A DNA stretch of 64,000 bases from Actinomycetospora straminea (GTDB lineage Bacteria; Actinomycetota; Actinomycetes; Mycobacteriales; Pseudonocardiaceae), in contig NZ_JAQZAN010000001.1 in the NCBI RefSeq assembly GCF_028737255.1, positions 186,001-250,000 of the forward strand. Reading direction: 5' to 3'. This document shows positions 16,436-25,826 of the stretch, one piece after another (the stretch's first letter is position 1; every line of letters begins with the position of its first letter). The notes beneath the pieces were generated by a model, which worked only from the letters and a program-made list of their open reading frames with translations, was not told the origin of the DNA and ran no database searches. The position numbers and the translations under genes are program-made.

Positions 16436-18724
16436 TCACCGCCGGCTCAGCACCACCAGCTGGCGAGGGTGGTCCGCCGGCGCGGTGGTCGGCGGGAGGT
16501 GCACATCCAGCCCGCCGACGCGCCGCAGCTTCTGCCACCCCAGCCGGATGCCGCCGGCCGCCGTGACGACCGACCGGATCAGCACCGCGTACATCAGCTG
16601 CCGGTACACCACCTGCTGCAGCGGCAGCAGCCACAGCACACCCAGCGGCTCGCGCTCGAGCCGGAAGGCGATCACCGCGGCGGCGAGCTGCACCCCGAGC
16701 ACCGCCGACCACGCCACCAGCGTCGTCACCGGGTCGAGGAAGAGCAGCCCGTAGACCAGGAAGATGTCCACCAGCGGCGCGAGCAGCGGCAGCAGCACCT
16801 GGAACACCGCCAGGTGTCCCAGCCCAGCCCGCCCGAAGCGCCCCGACGCGCCCGACTCGAGCACCGCGCGGCGGTGCTTCCACATCGACTGCATCGTCCC
16901 GTAGCTCCAGCGGTAGCGCTGGCGCCAGAGCTGGCCGAGGGTCGCGGGCGCCTCGGTCCACGCCGTGGCGGTCTCCTCGTAGACCACGCGCCAGCCGCTG
17001 CGGCAGACCGCCATCGTCAGGTCGGTGTCCTCGGCGAGGGTGTCGTCACTGACCCCGCCGACCTCGAGCAGCACCCGCCGCCGGAACGCCCCGATCGCGC
17101 CCGGCACCGTCGGCATGCAGCGCAGGACGTCGTAGACGCGGCGGTCGACGTTGAAGCCCATGACGTACTCGATGTGCTGCCACCGCGCGATCAGGCTGCG
17201 CCAGACTCCCCCCTGGGCCTGGTTGGCCACCTTCGCGTTGCCCGCGACCGCGCCCACCGACGGGTCCGCGAACGGCGCCACGAGCCGCCCGACGGTCTCG
17301 GGCGCGAAGACGGTGTCGCCGTCGATCATGACGACCAGTTCGTGGCGCGCGTGCGCGATGCCCGTGTTCAGCGCCGCCGGCTTGCCGCCGTTGGCCTGCC
17401 GCACCACCCGCACGTTCGGCAGCCGCTCAGCCCGGACCAGCGCCTCGACGATCTCCGCGGTGCCGTCGGTGCTGCCGTCGTCGACGACGATCACCTCGAC
17501 CCGGTGCGTCGACGCGGCCAGCGAGCGCACCGTCGCGGCGATGTTCTCCTTCTCGTCGTACGCCGGGACGATCACCGACACCGGCGCGGTGACGGGCGGA
17601 CCCCACGTGAACCCGGGCCGGTGCCGGCGACGGTGGTGCCGGACGGCGACGACGAGCATCAGCACCAGCCGTGCGACGACGAGCACGCCGACCACCACCA
17701 GCAGCCACGTCAGGGCGTCGACGACGACCCCGGCGATCGCGACCAGGCCGATGAGCACGCTGCCCAGGAGCTGGTCGACGGTGCCGACCGGCTGGTTGTC
17801 CAGCGGCAGCCCCACCGCGGCCTCGGGGACCTCGAAGCGGTAGCCCTGCGCCCGGAGCTCGGGGATGAGGCGGTCGAGGGCGGCCACGGTCTGCGACCGG
17901 TCGCCGCCCGCGTCGTGCAGCAGCACGATCCCGCCGGTGCCGTTCGCCGGGATCGAGTTGCGGACGATGGCGTCGACGCCGGGCCGCTCCCAGTCGCGGC
18001 TGTCGACGTCGGAGAGCACGGTGACGTAGCCGTCGGCGCCGGCCGCCCGGAACGAGCGCAGGGCGTCGTCGTCCACCGCGTCGGCCGTCGACGAGTAGGG
18101 CGGGCGCAGCAGGTAGCTCGACTCCCCCAGCGCCCCGGCCAGCACCAGCTGGGTCTCGGAGAGCTCGCGGTCGATGCGCAGGTCCGAGGCTGCGGACAGG
18201 TCGGGGTGGGTGAAGGTGTGAACGCCCACCTCGGAGCCGGCCGCGCGGATGTCGCGCAGCAGGTCGGGGTGCTGGGCGGCCATCGAGCCGACGACGAAGA
18301 AGGTCGCGGGCACCTGGTGGCGGCGCAGCACCTCGAGGATCTGCGGGGTCCAGGTCGGGTCGGGGCCGTCGTCGAAGGTCAGCGAGATCGTGCGCGCCGG
18401 CATCCGCGCGCTCACCGGGGTGGCGCCGCGGGCGTCGACGACCGGCCCGCCGCCGGTGATCGCCGCCGGCACCTCGTCGTGGGTTCCCGCGCTCGCGTGC
18501 CCGCCGGTGGCGTCGACGCCGACCTCCGAGCGGGCGAGCCCGTTGACCACCAGCAGGCAGCCGAACATCAGCAGCGCCACCACGACGAGCAGCACGCCGG
18601 CGCGGGGCCGCACCCGGCGCCGACCCGCGTCGGTGACCGGGGCACGGTGCGGGTGGCGCACGGGCGGGAGGTCCCGGGCCCTGGAGGTCGCGGCTCCGTG
18701 GGCGGCGGAGCGGTGTCGGGACAC
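16436..18724 (-). CDS. Bifunctional polysaccharide deacetylase-GT2 processive glycosyltransferase
   Basis: 762 aa membrane protein with two catalytic halves. An N-terminal TM (about 43-62) leads to an outer NodB deacetylase domain with TFDDG at 116-120, HTFTH near 172 and RPPYS near 213. TM helices around 330-385 bring the chain back inside. A cytoplasmic GT2 domain follows with PAYDEKENI, DDGSTDGT (near 411), DGDTVF, EDTDL and the processive-synthase motif QRYRW (near 600). C-terminal TM helices may form the export channel. The fusion suggests synthesis of a hexosamine polymer and its de-N-acetylation on export. GTG start lies 2 bases after the stop of the upstream gene, so translation is coupled. 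Confidence 0.93.
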   Translation of the reverse strand: MSRHRSAAHGAATSRARDLPPVRHPHRAPVTDAGRRRVRPRAGVLLVVVALLMFGCLLVVNGLARSEVGVDATGGHASAGTHDEVPAAITGGGPVVDARGATPVSARMPARTISLTFDDGPDPTWTPQILEVLRRHQVPATFFVVGSMAAQHPDLLRDIRAAGSEVGVHTFTHPDLSAASDLRIDRELSETQLVLAGALGESSYLLRPPYSSTADAVDDDALRSFRAAGADGYVTVLSDVDSRDWERPGVDAIVRNSIPANGTGGIVLLHDAGGDRSQTVAALDRLIPELRAQGYRFEVPEAAVGLPLDNQPVGTVDQLLGSVLIGLVAIAGVVVDALTWLLVVVGVLVVARLVLMLVVAVRHHRRRHRPGFTWGPPVTAPVSVIVPAYDEKENIAATVRSLAASTHRVEVIVVDDGSTDGTAEIVEALVRAERLPNVRVVRQANGGKPAALNTGIAHARHELVVMIDGDTVFAPETVGRLVAPFADPSVGAVAGNAKVANQAQGGVWRSLIARWQHIEYVMGFNVDRRVYDVLRCMPTVPGAIGAFRRRVLLEVGGVSDDTLAEDTDLTMAVCRSGWRVVYEETATAWTEAPATLGQLWRQRYRWSYGTMQSMWKHRRAVLESGASGRFGRAGLGHLAVFQVLLPLLAPLVDIFLVYGLLFLDPVTTLVAWSAVLGVQLAAAVIAFRLEREPLGVLWLLPLQQVVYRQLMYAVLIRSVVTAAGGIRLGWQKLRRVGGLDVHLPPTTAPADHPRQLVVLSRR

Positions 18725-18726
18725 GG

Positions 18727-19458
18727 TCAGGCCCCGATCGCGAGCACGTCGGCGGTGGCCGGGTCGGTCACGGTGGCCCCGGGCGTCGGGGTGGTGGTGC
18801 TGCCAGTGCTGCCCGTGTCTCCCGTGCTGCCCGTGCCCCCGGGCGTCGCGGTGCCGCCGGTCGTGCCGCCGGTCGTGCCACCCGTGGCGCCGCCCGACGT
18901 GCCCCCGGTCGTGCCACCCGTCGACGTGTCGCCCCCGGTCGTGCCACCGGTGGTCGTGCCGCCCGACGACGACCCGGCCGGGGTGGCCCCGCCCACCGGC
19001 GGGGCCGTCTGCGCGACCGGCCAGAGCTGAGCTGCTGGCGCGGGAGCGGCCGCGGGACGCGGCGCGCTCGCCGCGGCCCGCGGCGTCACCTCCCGCAGCG
19101 GCACCAGCGCGGCGCGCGCGGGCGCGGACACGGTGCGGTCGGCCGCCTCCCGCTCGCGGTGCTGCGCCGGGCGCGAACCGTGGTCCTGCGCGTCCGCCAC
19201 CTCGACCACGGTGTCGGTGGCCTCGATCGGCTCGCCGACCGCGTCGTCGACACCCTCGTCCGCGGTGACCGGGCTCGGCGTCAAGGTGGCGCCGGTCGTG
19301 TGCAGCTGCCCGGCCGTCGTGCCGATCGTGATCCCGAAGGCCGCGAGGTACGCCGTGGCCGCCGAGGCCCCGAGGTAGCCGATCACCGTCACCCCGCGGC
19401 GACGTCGCCCCGTCACGTCCACGAACACCGGACCGCGCGGGCGCTCTCCCTCGCTCAT
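18727..19458 (-). CDS. Membrane-anchored Gly/Thr-rich repeat protein coupled to the deacetylase-GT2 gene
   Basis: About 243 aa from the ATG at 19458, where GGGGGA sits about 6 bases upstream. A basic segment (TGRRRRG) precedes one membrane helix (about 22-45). The rest is extracytoplasmic: an Ala/Pro-rich stretch, then a low-complexity region of GGTTGG/GGTSGG/TGG-type repeats (about 165-230) ending in TPTPGATVTDPATAD. No catalytic domain is seen. Because its stop is 2 bases from the start of the fused deacetylase/glycosyltransferase, it probably acts with it, for instance as a wall-spanning linker or scaffold; this role is inference. Confidence 0.8.
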   Translation of the reverse strand: MSEGERPRGPVFVDVTGRRRRGVTVIGYLGASAATAYLAAFGITIGTTAGQLHTTGATLTPSPVTADEGVDDAVGEPIEATDTVVEVADAQDHGSRPAQHREREAADRTVSAPARAALVPLREVTPRAAASAPRPAAAPAPAAQLWPVAQTAPPVGGATPAGSSSGGTTTGGTTGGDTSTGGTTGGTSGGATGGTTGGTTGGTATPGGTGSTGDTGSTGSTTTPTPGATVTDPATADVLAIGA

Positions 19459-19605
19459 GGCCATCCCCCGAATCACCGCTGAGTCGCCGCGAGACCTCAA
19501 GTGGGTCTCGTCGATCACTCATCGTCAGTGCGGCGACGGAGTGCTACGGAGTAGTAGCCACTCGTTCGGGTGATTCGATCATCGAGGGCCGCGGAGCGGT
19601 GACGT

Positions 19606-19788
19606 TCAGGCCCCGAGATTGATGTTCAGGTCGATCCCGAGCAGGACGAGCGGCCACAGGAACATGGCCAGGAGGAAGGACAGCAACGAGGAGAGGTCGG
19701 TGATCCCGTAGCCGTTGGACAGGGCCACGACCACACCGATGATCAGGTAGAGGGCGGTCCCCAACGAGATACCGCGACGTTGGCGCAT
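19606..19788 (-). CDS. 60-aa conserved-type actinobacterial membrane peptide
   Basis: Two hydrophobic segments (about 9-24 and 32-53) with the ends MRQRRG and LGIDLNINLGA. A GAGGAG ribosome site lies about 6 bases before the ATG, which fixes this start against longer frames. Small two-TM proteins with a LWPLVLLGI ending are common in actinobacteria, but have no known function. Confidence 0.72.
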   Translation of the reverse strand: MRQRRGISLGTALYLIIGVVVALSNGYGITDLSSLLSFLLAMFLWPLVLLGIDLNINLGA

Positions 19789-20021
19789 GCCACTCCTCAT
19801 CTCGACGGCGTCCCCGGCGCACGAGCGCGAGCCCAGGTCGGGACACCTTGGCGCACCGGCCCCGACTCGCCGCGCGCGCCACGCCGAACCCCGGACGCGC
19901 GTGTCCGTAGTCCGATCGCGTGACGTCCTCGTGACCCGCTCGTTGTCCGGATCACAGGCGGCCCTCCAGCGGCGCGATCGCGCCGCATCGACGGACAACC
20001 GGGCCGGTGGGAAGGCACCTC

Positions 20022-20987
20022 GTGGCACCGATCGGACCCCTGCGGCGCGGACTCGTCACGCTGGTCGCCGCGGTCGGCCTGACGGCCCTCGGCCTCCCGG
20101 CAGCGCTCGCGGACGGCGCTGACGGTCACGGTGGCGGGAACCCCGGCGGCGGCAGTGCCGACGTCGTCGAGTACGTCAACATGGGCGACAGCTACAGCGC
20201 CGCCAGCGGCGTCCTGCCGCCCGCGCCCGGCGCGCCACCCCCGTGCCTGCAGTCGGCCCGCAACTGGGGCCACGTCCTCGCCACGCGCTGGGGCATCGAC
20301 GGCGAGGCCTTCACCGACGTGTCCTGCGGCGCCGCGGAGACCCGGCACTTCACCGAGCCCCAGTACCCCGGCGTCCCGCCGCAGGTCGAGGCGCTGTCCG
20401 CGTCGACGGACGTGGTGACGATGACGATCGGCGGCAACGACAGCGGCGTCTTCATCGGCACCATCCAGGCCTGCACGACCGCCGCCGCGCTGACGCTGGG
20501 CACCGGCAACCCCTGCGAGGAGCAGAACGGGGACCGGTTCACCGACACGATCGAGGACGTCACCTACCCGTCGCTGGTCGAGGCGCTGGAGACGGTCAAG
20601 GCCGCGGCCCCCAACGCGCGGATCGCGATCGCCGGCTACCTGCAGATCCTCCCCGAGGAGGACGGCTGCTACCCGGTCATGCCGGTCGCGCGCGGCGACG
20701 TCCCGTACATCAACGACATCCAGGCCACCCTCAACGACGCCGTCCGGCGCGCCGCCGCGGCCACCGACGTGACCTACGTCGACGTCACCGCGGCGTCGCA
20801 GGGCCACGACGCGTGCCAGCCGATCGGCACCCGCTGGGTCGAGCCCGCCGTCGGCGGCACCAACCCCGTCGTCGTGCACCCCAACGCCCTCGGCGAGCAG
20901 GCCATGGCCGACCGGGCCGCCGAGGAGCTCGACCTGGGCGCCCCGGTCCGGACGCCCGACGCCCCGCTCGCCGTCGGCGGTCCCTGA
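20022..20987 (+). CDS. Secreted SGNH/GDSL hydrolase
   Basis: 321 aa. GTG at 20022 is preferred because GGGAAGG lies about 6 bases upstream; a GTG at 20007 is in frame. A signal peptide (LVTLVAAVGLTALGLPAALA) precedes the SGNH domain. Block I is MGDSYSAASG with the nucleophilic Ser, block III is TIGGNDSG with the oxyanion Asn, and block V is HPNALGEQAMAD with the catalytic His. Several Cys residues (e.g. PPCLQSA, DVSCGA, QACTTA, GNPCEE, GCYPV, DACQPI) suggest disulfides, as in Streptomyces extracellular lipases of this type. The likely role is an esterase or lipase outside the cell. Confidence 0.92.
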   Translation: MAPIGPLRRGLVTLVAAVGLTALGLPAALADGADGHGGGNPGGGSADVVEYVNMGDSYSAASGVLPPAPGAPPPCLQSARNWGHVLATRWGIDGEAFTDVSCGAAETRHFTEPQYPGVPPQVEALSASTDVVTMTIGGNDSGVFIGTIQACTTAAALTLGTGNPCEEQNGDRFTDTIEDVTYPSLVEALETVKAAAPNARIAIAGYLQILPEEDGCYPVMPVARGDVPYINDIQATLNDAVRRAAAATDVTYVDVTAASQGHDACQPIGTRWVEPAVGGTNPVVVHPNALGEQAMADRAAEELDLGAPVRTPDAPLAVGGP

Positions 20988-20988
20988 C

Positions 20989-21585
20989 CTACCCCGGACG
21001 GGTCGGGCGCCGGAGCAGCAGGAGGTAGAGCACCGCCACGACGCCGGTGATCACCAGCGCCGGCAGGGTCACCGGCGCGAGGTCGGCGACGGGCGGGCGC
21101 GTCACCACCGCGGTGCCGGCGACGGCGACGAGGCTCACCAGGACACCGAGGACCGACCCGCGCCGGGCCCGGACCGCGCCGCTGTCCAGCAGGAACCCGT
21201 CCCGCGCCCACCGGCGCAGCAGCACCGCGCCGAGCGCCGTCACCAGCAGGGCGCTCGGCGCGAGCAGAGCGAGGACCAGGACCGCGGGACCGGGTGGGTA
21301 CGACGAGAACGACGGCATCCGCCCGTAGGCCAGGAGCACCAGCACGAGCGTGACCGCCCCGGCGGCCCCGCTGACCACCGCTACCGCCACCGCGACCCCG
21401 CGGATGCGGTCGGACCGGTGCTCGCCGATCCAGTCCCACTCCTCGTCGGTGGCGGGCACGCACCCTCGGCGGCTCGCCTCCACCAACTCGGGTGGGACCA
21501 GCACGGGTCCTCCAACGGGCGGCGGCACCCCGGCGGGGACGACGGCGGCGCCGCGCAGTGCCTGGTCGATGACCTCTGCTCCCAA
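20989..21585 (-). CDS. Membrane protein of unknown function
   Basis: 198 aa. A soluble N-terminal part of about 60 residues (LVEASRRGCVPATDEEWDW) is followed by four hydrophobic helices (about 65-87, 99-120, 143-160, 172-190). No family is recognised. It converges on the SGNH hydrolase with essentially no gap, and marks the last ordinary gene before the gene-poor boundary of the polysaccharide region. Confidence 0.7.
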   Translation of the reverse strand: MGAEVIDQALRGAAVVPAGVPPPVGGPVLVPPELVEASRRGCVPATDEEWDWIGEHRSDRIRGVAVAVAVVSGAAGAVTLVLVLLAYGRMPSFSSYPPGPAVLVLALLAPSALLVTALGAVLLRRWARDGFLLDSGAVRARRGSVLGVLVSLVAVAGTAVVTRPPVADLAPVTLPALVITGVVAVLYLLLLRRPTRPG

Positions 21586-22958
21586 TCATCGGCTCGTGGA
21601 TGTGAGACGGTGTGATCCCTACGTCGATCAAGTACTCCGCCACGCCGTGCCTTGGAGAAGTGCCCTCGCCCTGGAGTAGCCCGACGTTCCTGACCAACCG
21701 ACCGGGTACTTGCGACAGGACCGACCTTGAGGTGGCTCCTGTCTCGAGCACCGTGGGAGCTCGTTATTACGAGGATCGCCGGCGGCAGCAGCGGAGTCGG
21801 GTGTCGCGAAGGCAGGAACCCTAAGCGGACTGGAAGATCGACTGGACAGCAAGAGACGCAGAAGAACAGGTAAGCCCTCACAAGCGAGCCGGAGTTCGCC
21901 TCTCCGAGCGACGATCGCCCGGAAAGAATTACTCCCCAAAGGACAACGACATAGTCGGGTCCGGCGAGATAGCAGCGACCTGCGCGACGGATTGGTAGAT
22001 CAGGACCAAGCTCGGGCCTTCGTTGGAGGTCGTCATCGCCGGCATAATGGTGCTGCAGCGCGCGCGTCCCTGGCGGCCGCCGAGGGCGACGGCACCCGTG
22101 TCGGCGATAGCGTGGCCGAGGGCTCGGCCCGCTCGCGGGTTGGCACGAGGCCAGCGGCCCGCTCGGGATCACAGTGCCCGAGCGGCGCCGAGACCGGCCA
22201 TGCACGTTGAACTGAACCGCCGCGTCGCCGATACCCCGCTGCTGGCGCCCCTCGATGACGTCCACCCGCGGGACTCGTCTTCACTCGGGGTGCTCAGCAC
22301 TCCTCGCCCGCCTCGGCCTGCCCCACGGGCTCGTCCTGCTGCTCGGCGCCCTCGCCCTGGACTCCGAGGCGCACCCCCATGGGTCCCCGCGCACGCCGAG
22401 CTGGCCGACTCGGGCCGGTCGAACGGATCGATCACGCTCGACCTGCTCGACAACGACGCGGTGTGCAGTCTGGTGGACGCGCGTCTCGGCTGCCGGCGGA
22501 AGCCCGCGTCCGCCTCGCCGCGATCCTCGGGCGCCGCGCCTACGGCCACCCCTGCACGCCGCCGGCGGCTCGACATCATGGCAGCCCGGAGGCAGGTTTC
22601 TCACGACTGGCCCCCGGGCCGGACGGGACGCCGGATGGAGGTTCCCCGGTCCTTCGTCGCCGCCTATCGGTTGGCCTGCGACTGCCTCGACACACCGCCC
22701 TCGCCGGGCAAGCCCGACGGAGCAAGGGAGGGTCGAGCCGCTTCACGGGCCTTTCGAGAGCGGTTCTCGACGGTGGCACACTACTCACTGGTTGACCGGG
22801 GGGTACGCGGAGCTAGGATGCTGCGCGCCCGAGCTGACCGCCTGTACGAGCACGGGCCACTACGGACTCGGTGCTCGCCGGGGCACTCCGAGTGCATGTC
22901 CTAATGAACGACGCATCGCTGACCCCACGAACGACCGGACGGAAGGCGAAAGGCCTCG
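21586..22958. other. Gene-poor boundary, 1.37 kb
   Basis: No ORF here has a convincing start, codon pattern or motif. Several overlapping frames are open for 70-290 codons, but they read as low-complexity Arg/Pro/Ser-rich protein, as expected of random GC-rich DNA. The left third (about 21,600-22,000) is visibly less GC-rich than the flanks. The stretch separates the chromosomal background from polysaccharide module A and must carry the promoter of the flippase gene at 22,959. Confidence 0.6.
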
Positions 22959-24494
22959 ATGATCCTGCGTGCGTCGGTCGTCTCTGGCGTGCTGGTCGTC
23001 GCGGGCACCCTGTTCGGCCTCTTCCGGGATTTGACGATCGCTCGTTACTTTGGGGCCTCCGGCGTTACCGATGCGTTCCTGGTCGCGTGGACAGTCCCAG
23101 AGACGGCGCAGCCCCTGCTCGTCCAGGGCGCCATGACGCTCATCATGATCCCGGCGTTCAGCCGCGCGTTGACGACCGAGCGTCCGACCTTGGCCATCCA
23201 GGAAGTCGTCGATGCGACGTTCCCTCGCATCCTCGCGGCGCTCATGCTCGTGTCCGGTCTTCTAGTGGTCCTCGCGCCGTGGCTGGTCGACCTGCTCGCG
23301 CCGGGACTGCAGTACCCCGATGTGGCGGTGCGGTGCTTCCGCATCGTCGCTGTCACGGTGCTCATCATCGGTGTCGCCGGCTACCTCACCGCAGCATTGC
23401 GGGCAAGTCAGGTCTTTGGCGCCCCCGCCGCCGTGAGCCTGGCGTTCAATGCCGGGGTCGTGGCCCTGATGGTCGGCTTCCACGACAGCCTCGGCGTCGA
23501 GAGCGCGGCCTACGGTCTCGTGCTCGGGTGCATCTTGATGGTCCTCGTGCAGGTGCCGAACGCGGTATCGCGAGTCCCTCGGCCACGCTCATGGTCACGG
23601 TCGACCACGTTGGTCTCGATGGGCACGTTCATCCCCGTCGCTACCTACACGCTCACAAGACAAGCGCAGGTGTTTGTCGAGCGCTTCTTCGGGTCCTACC
23701 TTGCGCCAGGGACGCTCTCCCAGCTCAACTACGCGCAGAAGGTCGGCCAGATGCCGACGAACATCACCCTCCTCATTGCCATCGTCACCTTCCCGCTCCT
23801 CGCGCGCGCCTCGGCGTCCGGCGACCAGGCGGCAGTCCGGGCCCGCCTGTCCGCCGATGTGCGGCTCATCCTGGGCCTGACCCTCCTGGGCGCGCTCTTC
23901 CTCCTCGTCGTGGCCCCAGAAGTTGTCCAGGCCCTTCTCCAGCGAGGGGAGTTCACTGCGCAGGACACGGCGGCGACGGCAGCCATCCTGCGCTTGTACG
24001 TCCTGGGGTTGGCCGGTCAGGTCCTAGTCGACATCTTCTCGCGAGCGTTCTTCAGCCGCTCCGGCCCTACCTGGTACCCAGCACTCGCGATGACAGTCGG
24101 ATTGGTGGCCACCGCAATCTTGTCCGGTGTGGCGGTCCTGGTCAGCTCGGCTCCCCTCATCGCCGCCGCGAACGCGGTCGGCATCTCCGTTTGCGCGATC
24201 CTGCTCCTGCGCGGCGCAGGCCTGCAGGCGCGGGAGCGTCCACTGGCCCGCGTCGCCCGCTTCACCGGTCAGGCCGGTCCACCGCTCGGCGTGGCGGCCG
24301 CGGCGGCCGTGCTGTCGGTGGCCTGGTCCGCGACCCTCCACCCGGCCGTGCGCGCCGTGGTCGTCGGGACGGCCATGCTGTTCGCCTTCACCGCCGTCGT
24401 CCTGGTCCAATGGCGTTTCTCGCCGATCGGCTCCATCCTTCCGCGCTCTCGACGCGGTCAGGAATCACACTTGTCCATCAATACCGGGCCCTGA
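22959..24494 (+). CDS. MurJ/MviN-like lipid-linked saccharide flippase (module A)
   Basis: 511 aa, about 13-14 membrane helices, in the MOP superfamily. Typical MurJ-like stretches are GLFRDLTIARYFGASGVTDAF (shown in part), SQLNYAQKVGQMPTNI near 255 and EVVQALLQRGEFTAQDTAAT near 318. The protein should flip an undecaprenyl-linked repeat unit across the membrane. The setting next to an ATP-grasp enzyme and opposite sugar transferases points to exopolysaccharide rather than lipid II. ATG start with AAAGG upstream. Its codon use is somewhat less GC-saturated than the flanking chromosomal genes. Confidence 0.88.
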   Translation: MILRASVVSGVLVVAGTLFGLFRDLTIARYFGASGVTDAFLVAWTVPETAQPLLVQGAMTLIMIPAFSRALTTERPTLAIQEVVDATFPRILAALMLVSGLLVVLAPWLVDLLAPGLQYPDVAVRCFRIVAVTVLIIGVAGYLTAALRASQVFGAPAAVSLAFNAGVVALMVGFHDSLGVESAAYGLVLGCILMVLVQVPNAVSRVPRPRSWSRSTTLVSMGTFIPVATYTLTRQAQVFVERFFGSYLAPGTLSQLNYAQKVGQMPTNITLLIAIVTFPLLARASASGDQAAVRARLSADVRLILGLTLLGALFLLVVAPEVVQALLQRGEFTAQDTAATAAILRLYVLGLAGQVLVDIFSRAFFSRSGPTWYPALAMTVGLVATAILSGVAVLVSSAPLIAAANAVGISVCAILLLRGAGLQARERPLARVARFTGQAGPPLGVAAAAAVLSVAWSATLHPAVRAVVVGTAMLFAFTAVVLVQWRFSPIGSILPRSRRGQESHLSINTGP

Positions 24495-24575
24495 TCGTCG
24501 CCGGCTCTCGAAGGAACGGGTGTCATCATTACTGCTCCTCAACTCGGGCTGGACCTCGACACCACCACACCAGTC

Positions 24576-25826
24576 GTGGTGTTGAAGCTCGACCACAACG
24601 TCATGCACCACGGCGGCCTCGGCGTCATCCGCACCCTGGGGCGCCACGGCGTGCCGGTCTATAGCGTCCACGAACACCGGTGGGCACCCGCGGCGCGTTC
24701 GAGGTTCATCAATGGCCGGATTCTCTGGAACCCGAGCGCGGATCACGTTGGTGAGCTGCTCGCGGGGCTCGAGCGGCTGTCGGACATCATCGGTCGTGAG
24801 GCGGTCCTGCTGCCGACGGACGACGCGGGCGCCGTCTTCCTCGCCGAGCACGGCGATGCGCTACGGCAGCGCTTCCGCTTCCCGGCACCTCCTCGGAGCC
24901 TGCCCCGGAGCTTGGCGGACAAGCACTCCCTTCTCGGTCTCTGTGCCGCGCACAACGTTCCGGCGCCGCGTTCGGTCACCGCGATGACCACCCGGGAGGT
25001 GGCGGACTTCGTGGACCTCGTGGGGTTCCCGTTGTTGGTGAAGAAGGTAAAGCCTTGGGTCGTGAACGGGTCGGGACCCGCCCTGAGTGCTTCCGTCGCC
25101 CGCTCTCGTCCGGAGCTCGATGACCTCCTCGCCGACGTCGTGGGCGAGGGTGAGATCCTCCTCCAGGAATACATCCCGCACGCTCCGGAGCACGACTGGG
25201 GCGTGGCGGCCTACTTCGACGAGTCCTCGCGTGGAGTACCGGTGTTCACCGGGATCAAGGAGAGGTCGTACCCCAGTGATGCGGGCCAGACCACGCTGGG
25301 GAGGGCGCGCAGCAACCCTGATCTTGTGGACCTCGTCCGGCGATTCCTCTCGGCCGTCGGCTACCGCGGCATCGTGGACATGGACTTCCGCGAGGACCCG
25401 CGCGACGGCCAGTACAAGCTCCTCGACGTCAACCCCCGGATCGGCGCTCAGTTCCGGCTCGGCCGCGACGCCGCCGGTCTAGACGTCGCGCTTGCGCTCC
25501 ACCTGGACCTCACCGGACGGAAGGTCGTCGAGCGCCCGCAGGACGTCGACCGTAGGCTGCTCGTCGAGAGCTATGATCTGGTGCCCGCGGTCAAGGGCTT
25601 CCGCGCTCGGAGCCTGAGCTATGGAGACTGGTGGCATTCGGTCAGGCAACGTGGAGAATTGGCGTGGTTCGCCGCCGACGACCTCGCCCCATTCGGCCTT
25701 ATGTGTCTGCGAATGGTGAGGCGCGTGGCGCGGTCCCGCCACCCACGCAGACCTGTCTCTGCGCAGGCTTCGCAGCTCGTGTTCGAGAGCGGCCGGAGGT
25801 CGGACCGGCACGCGGGTGTAGGGTGA
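24576..25826 (+). CDS. ATP-grasp ligase in polysaccharide module A
   Basis: 416 aa. The N-terminal pre-ATP-grasp part (VLKLDHNVMHHGGLGVIRTLG in part) resembles carboxylate-amine ligases of the D-aspartate ligase type. The ATP-grasp core shows PLLVKKVKPWV (nucleotide Lys, near 150), EILLQEYIP near 192, and a metal-binding block DMDF...LLDVNPRIG near 268-290. The usual Glu before NPR is Asp here. GTG start; an ATG is absent nearby. Its TGA overlaps the start of the GH26 lipoprotein. It may attach an amino acid or other amine to a polymer carboxylate, by analogy with the family; this is inference. A related enzyme lies at 44,249-45,499. Confidence 0.85.
   Translation: MVLKLDHNVMHHGGLGVIRTLGRHGVPVYSVHEHRWAPAARSRFINGRILWNPSADHVGELLAGLERLSDIIGREAVLLPTDDAGAVFLAEHGDALRQRFRFPAPPRSLPRSLADKHSLLGLCAAHNVPAPRSVTAMTTREVADFVDLVGFPLLVKKVKPWVVNGSGPALSASVARSRPELDDLLADVVGEGEILLQEYIPHAPEHDWGVAAYFDESSRGVPVFTGIKERSYPSDAGQTTLGRARSNPDLVDLVRRFLSAVGYRGIVDMDFREDPRDGQYKLLDVNPRIGAQFRLGRDAAGLDVALALHLDLTGRKVVERPQDVDRRLLVESYDLVPAVKGFRARSLSYGDWWHSVRQRGELAWFAADDLAPFGLMCLRMVRRVARSRHPRRPVSAQASQLVFESGRRSDRHAGVG

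Noticed and set aside
16388-19030. 880-codon + strand frame over the deacetylase-GT2 gene
   Set aside because: Full of His/Arg/Gln runs; the - strand carries all NodB and GT2 motifs.
22023-22904. 293-codon + frame in the boundary region
   Set aside because: No start signal, biased Arg/Pro/Ser composition, and three other frames are equally open.
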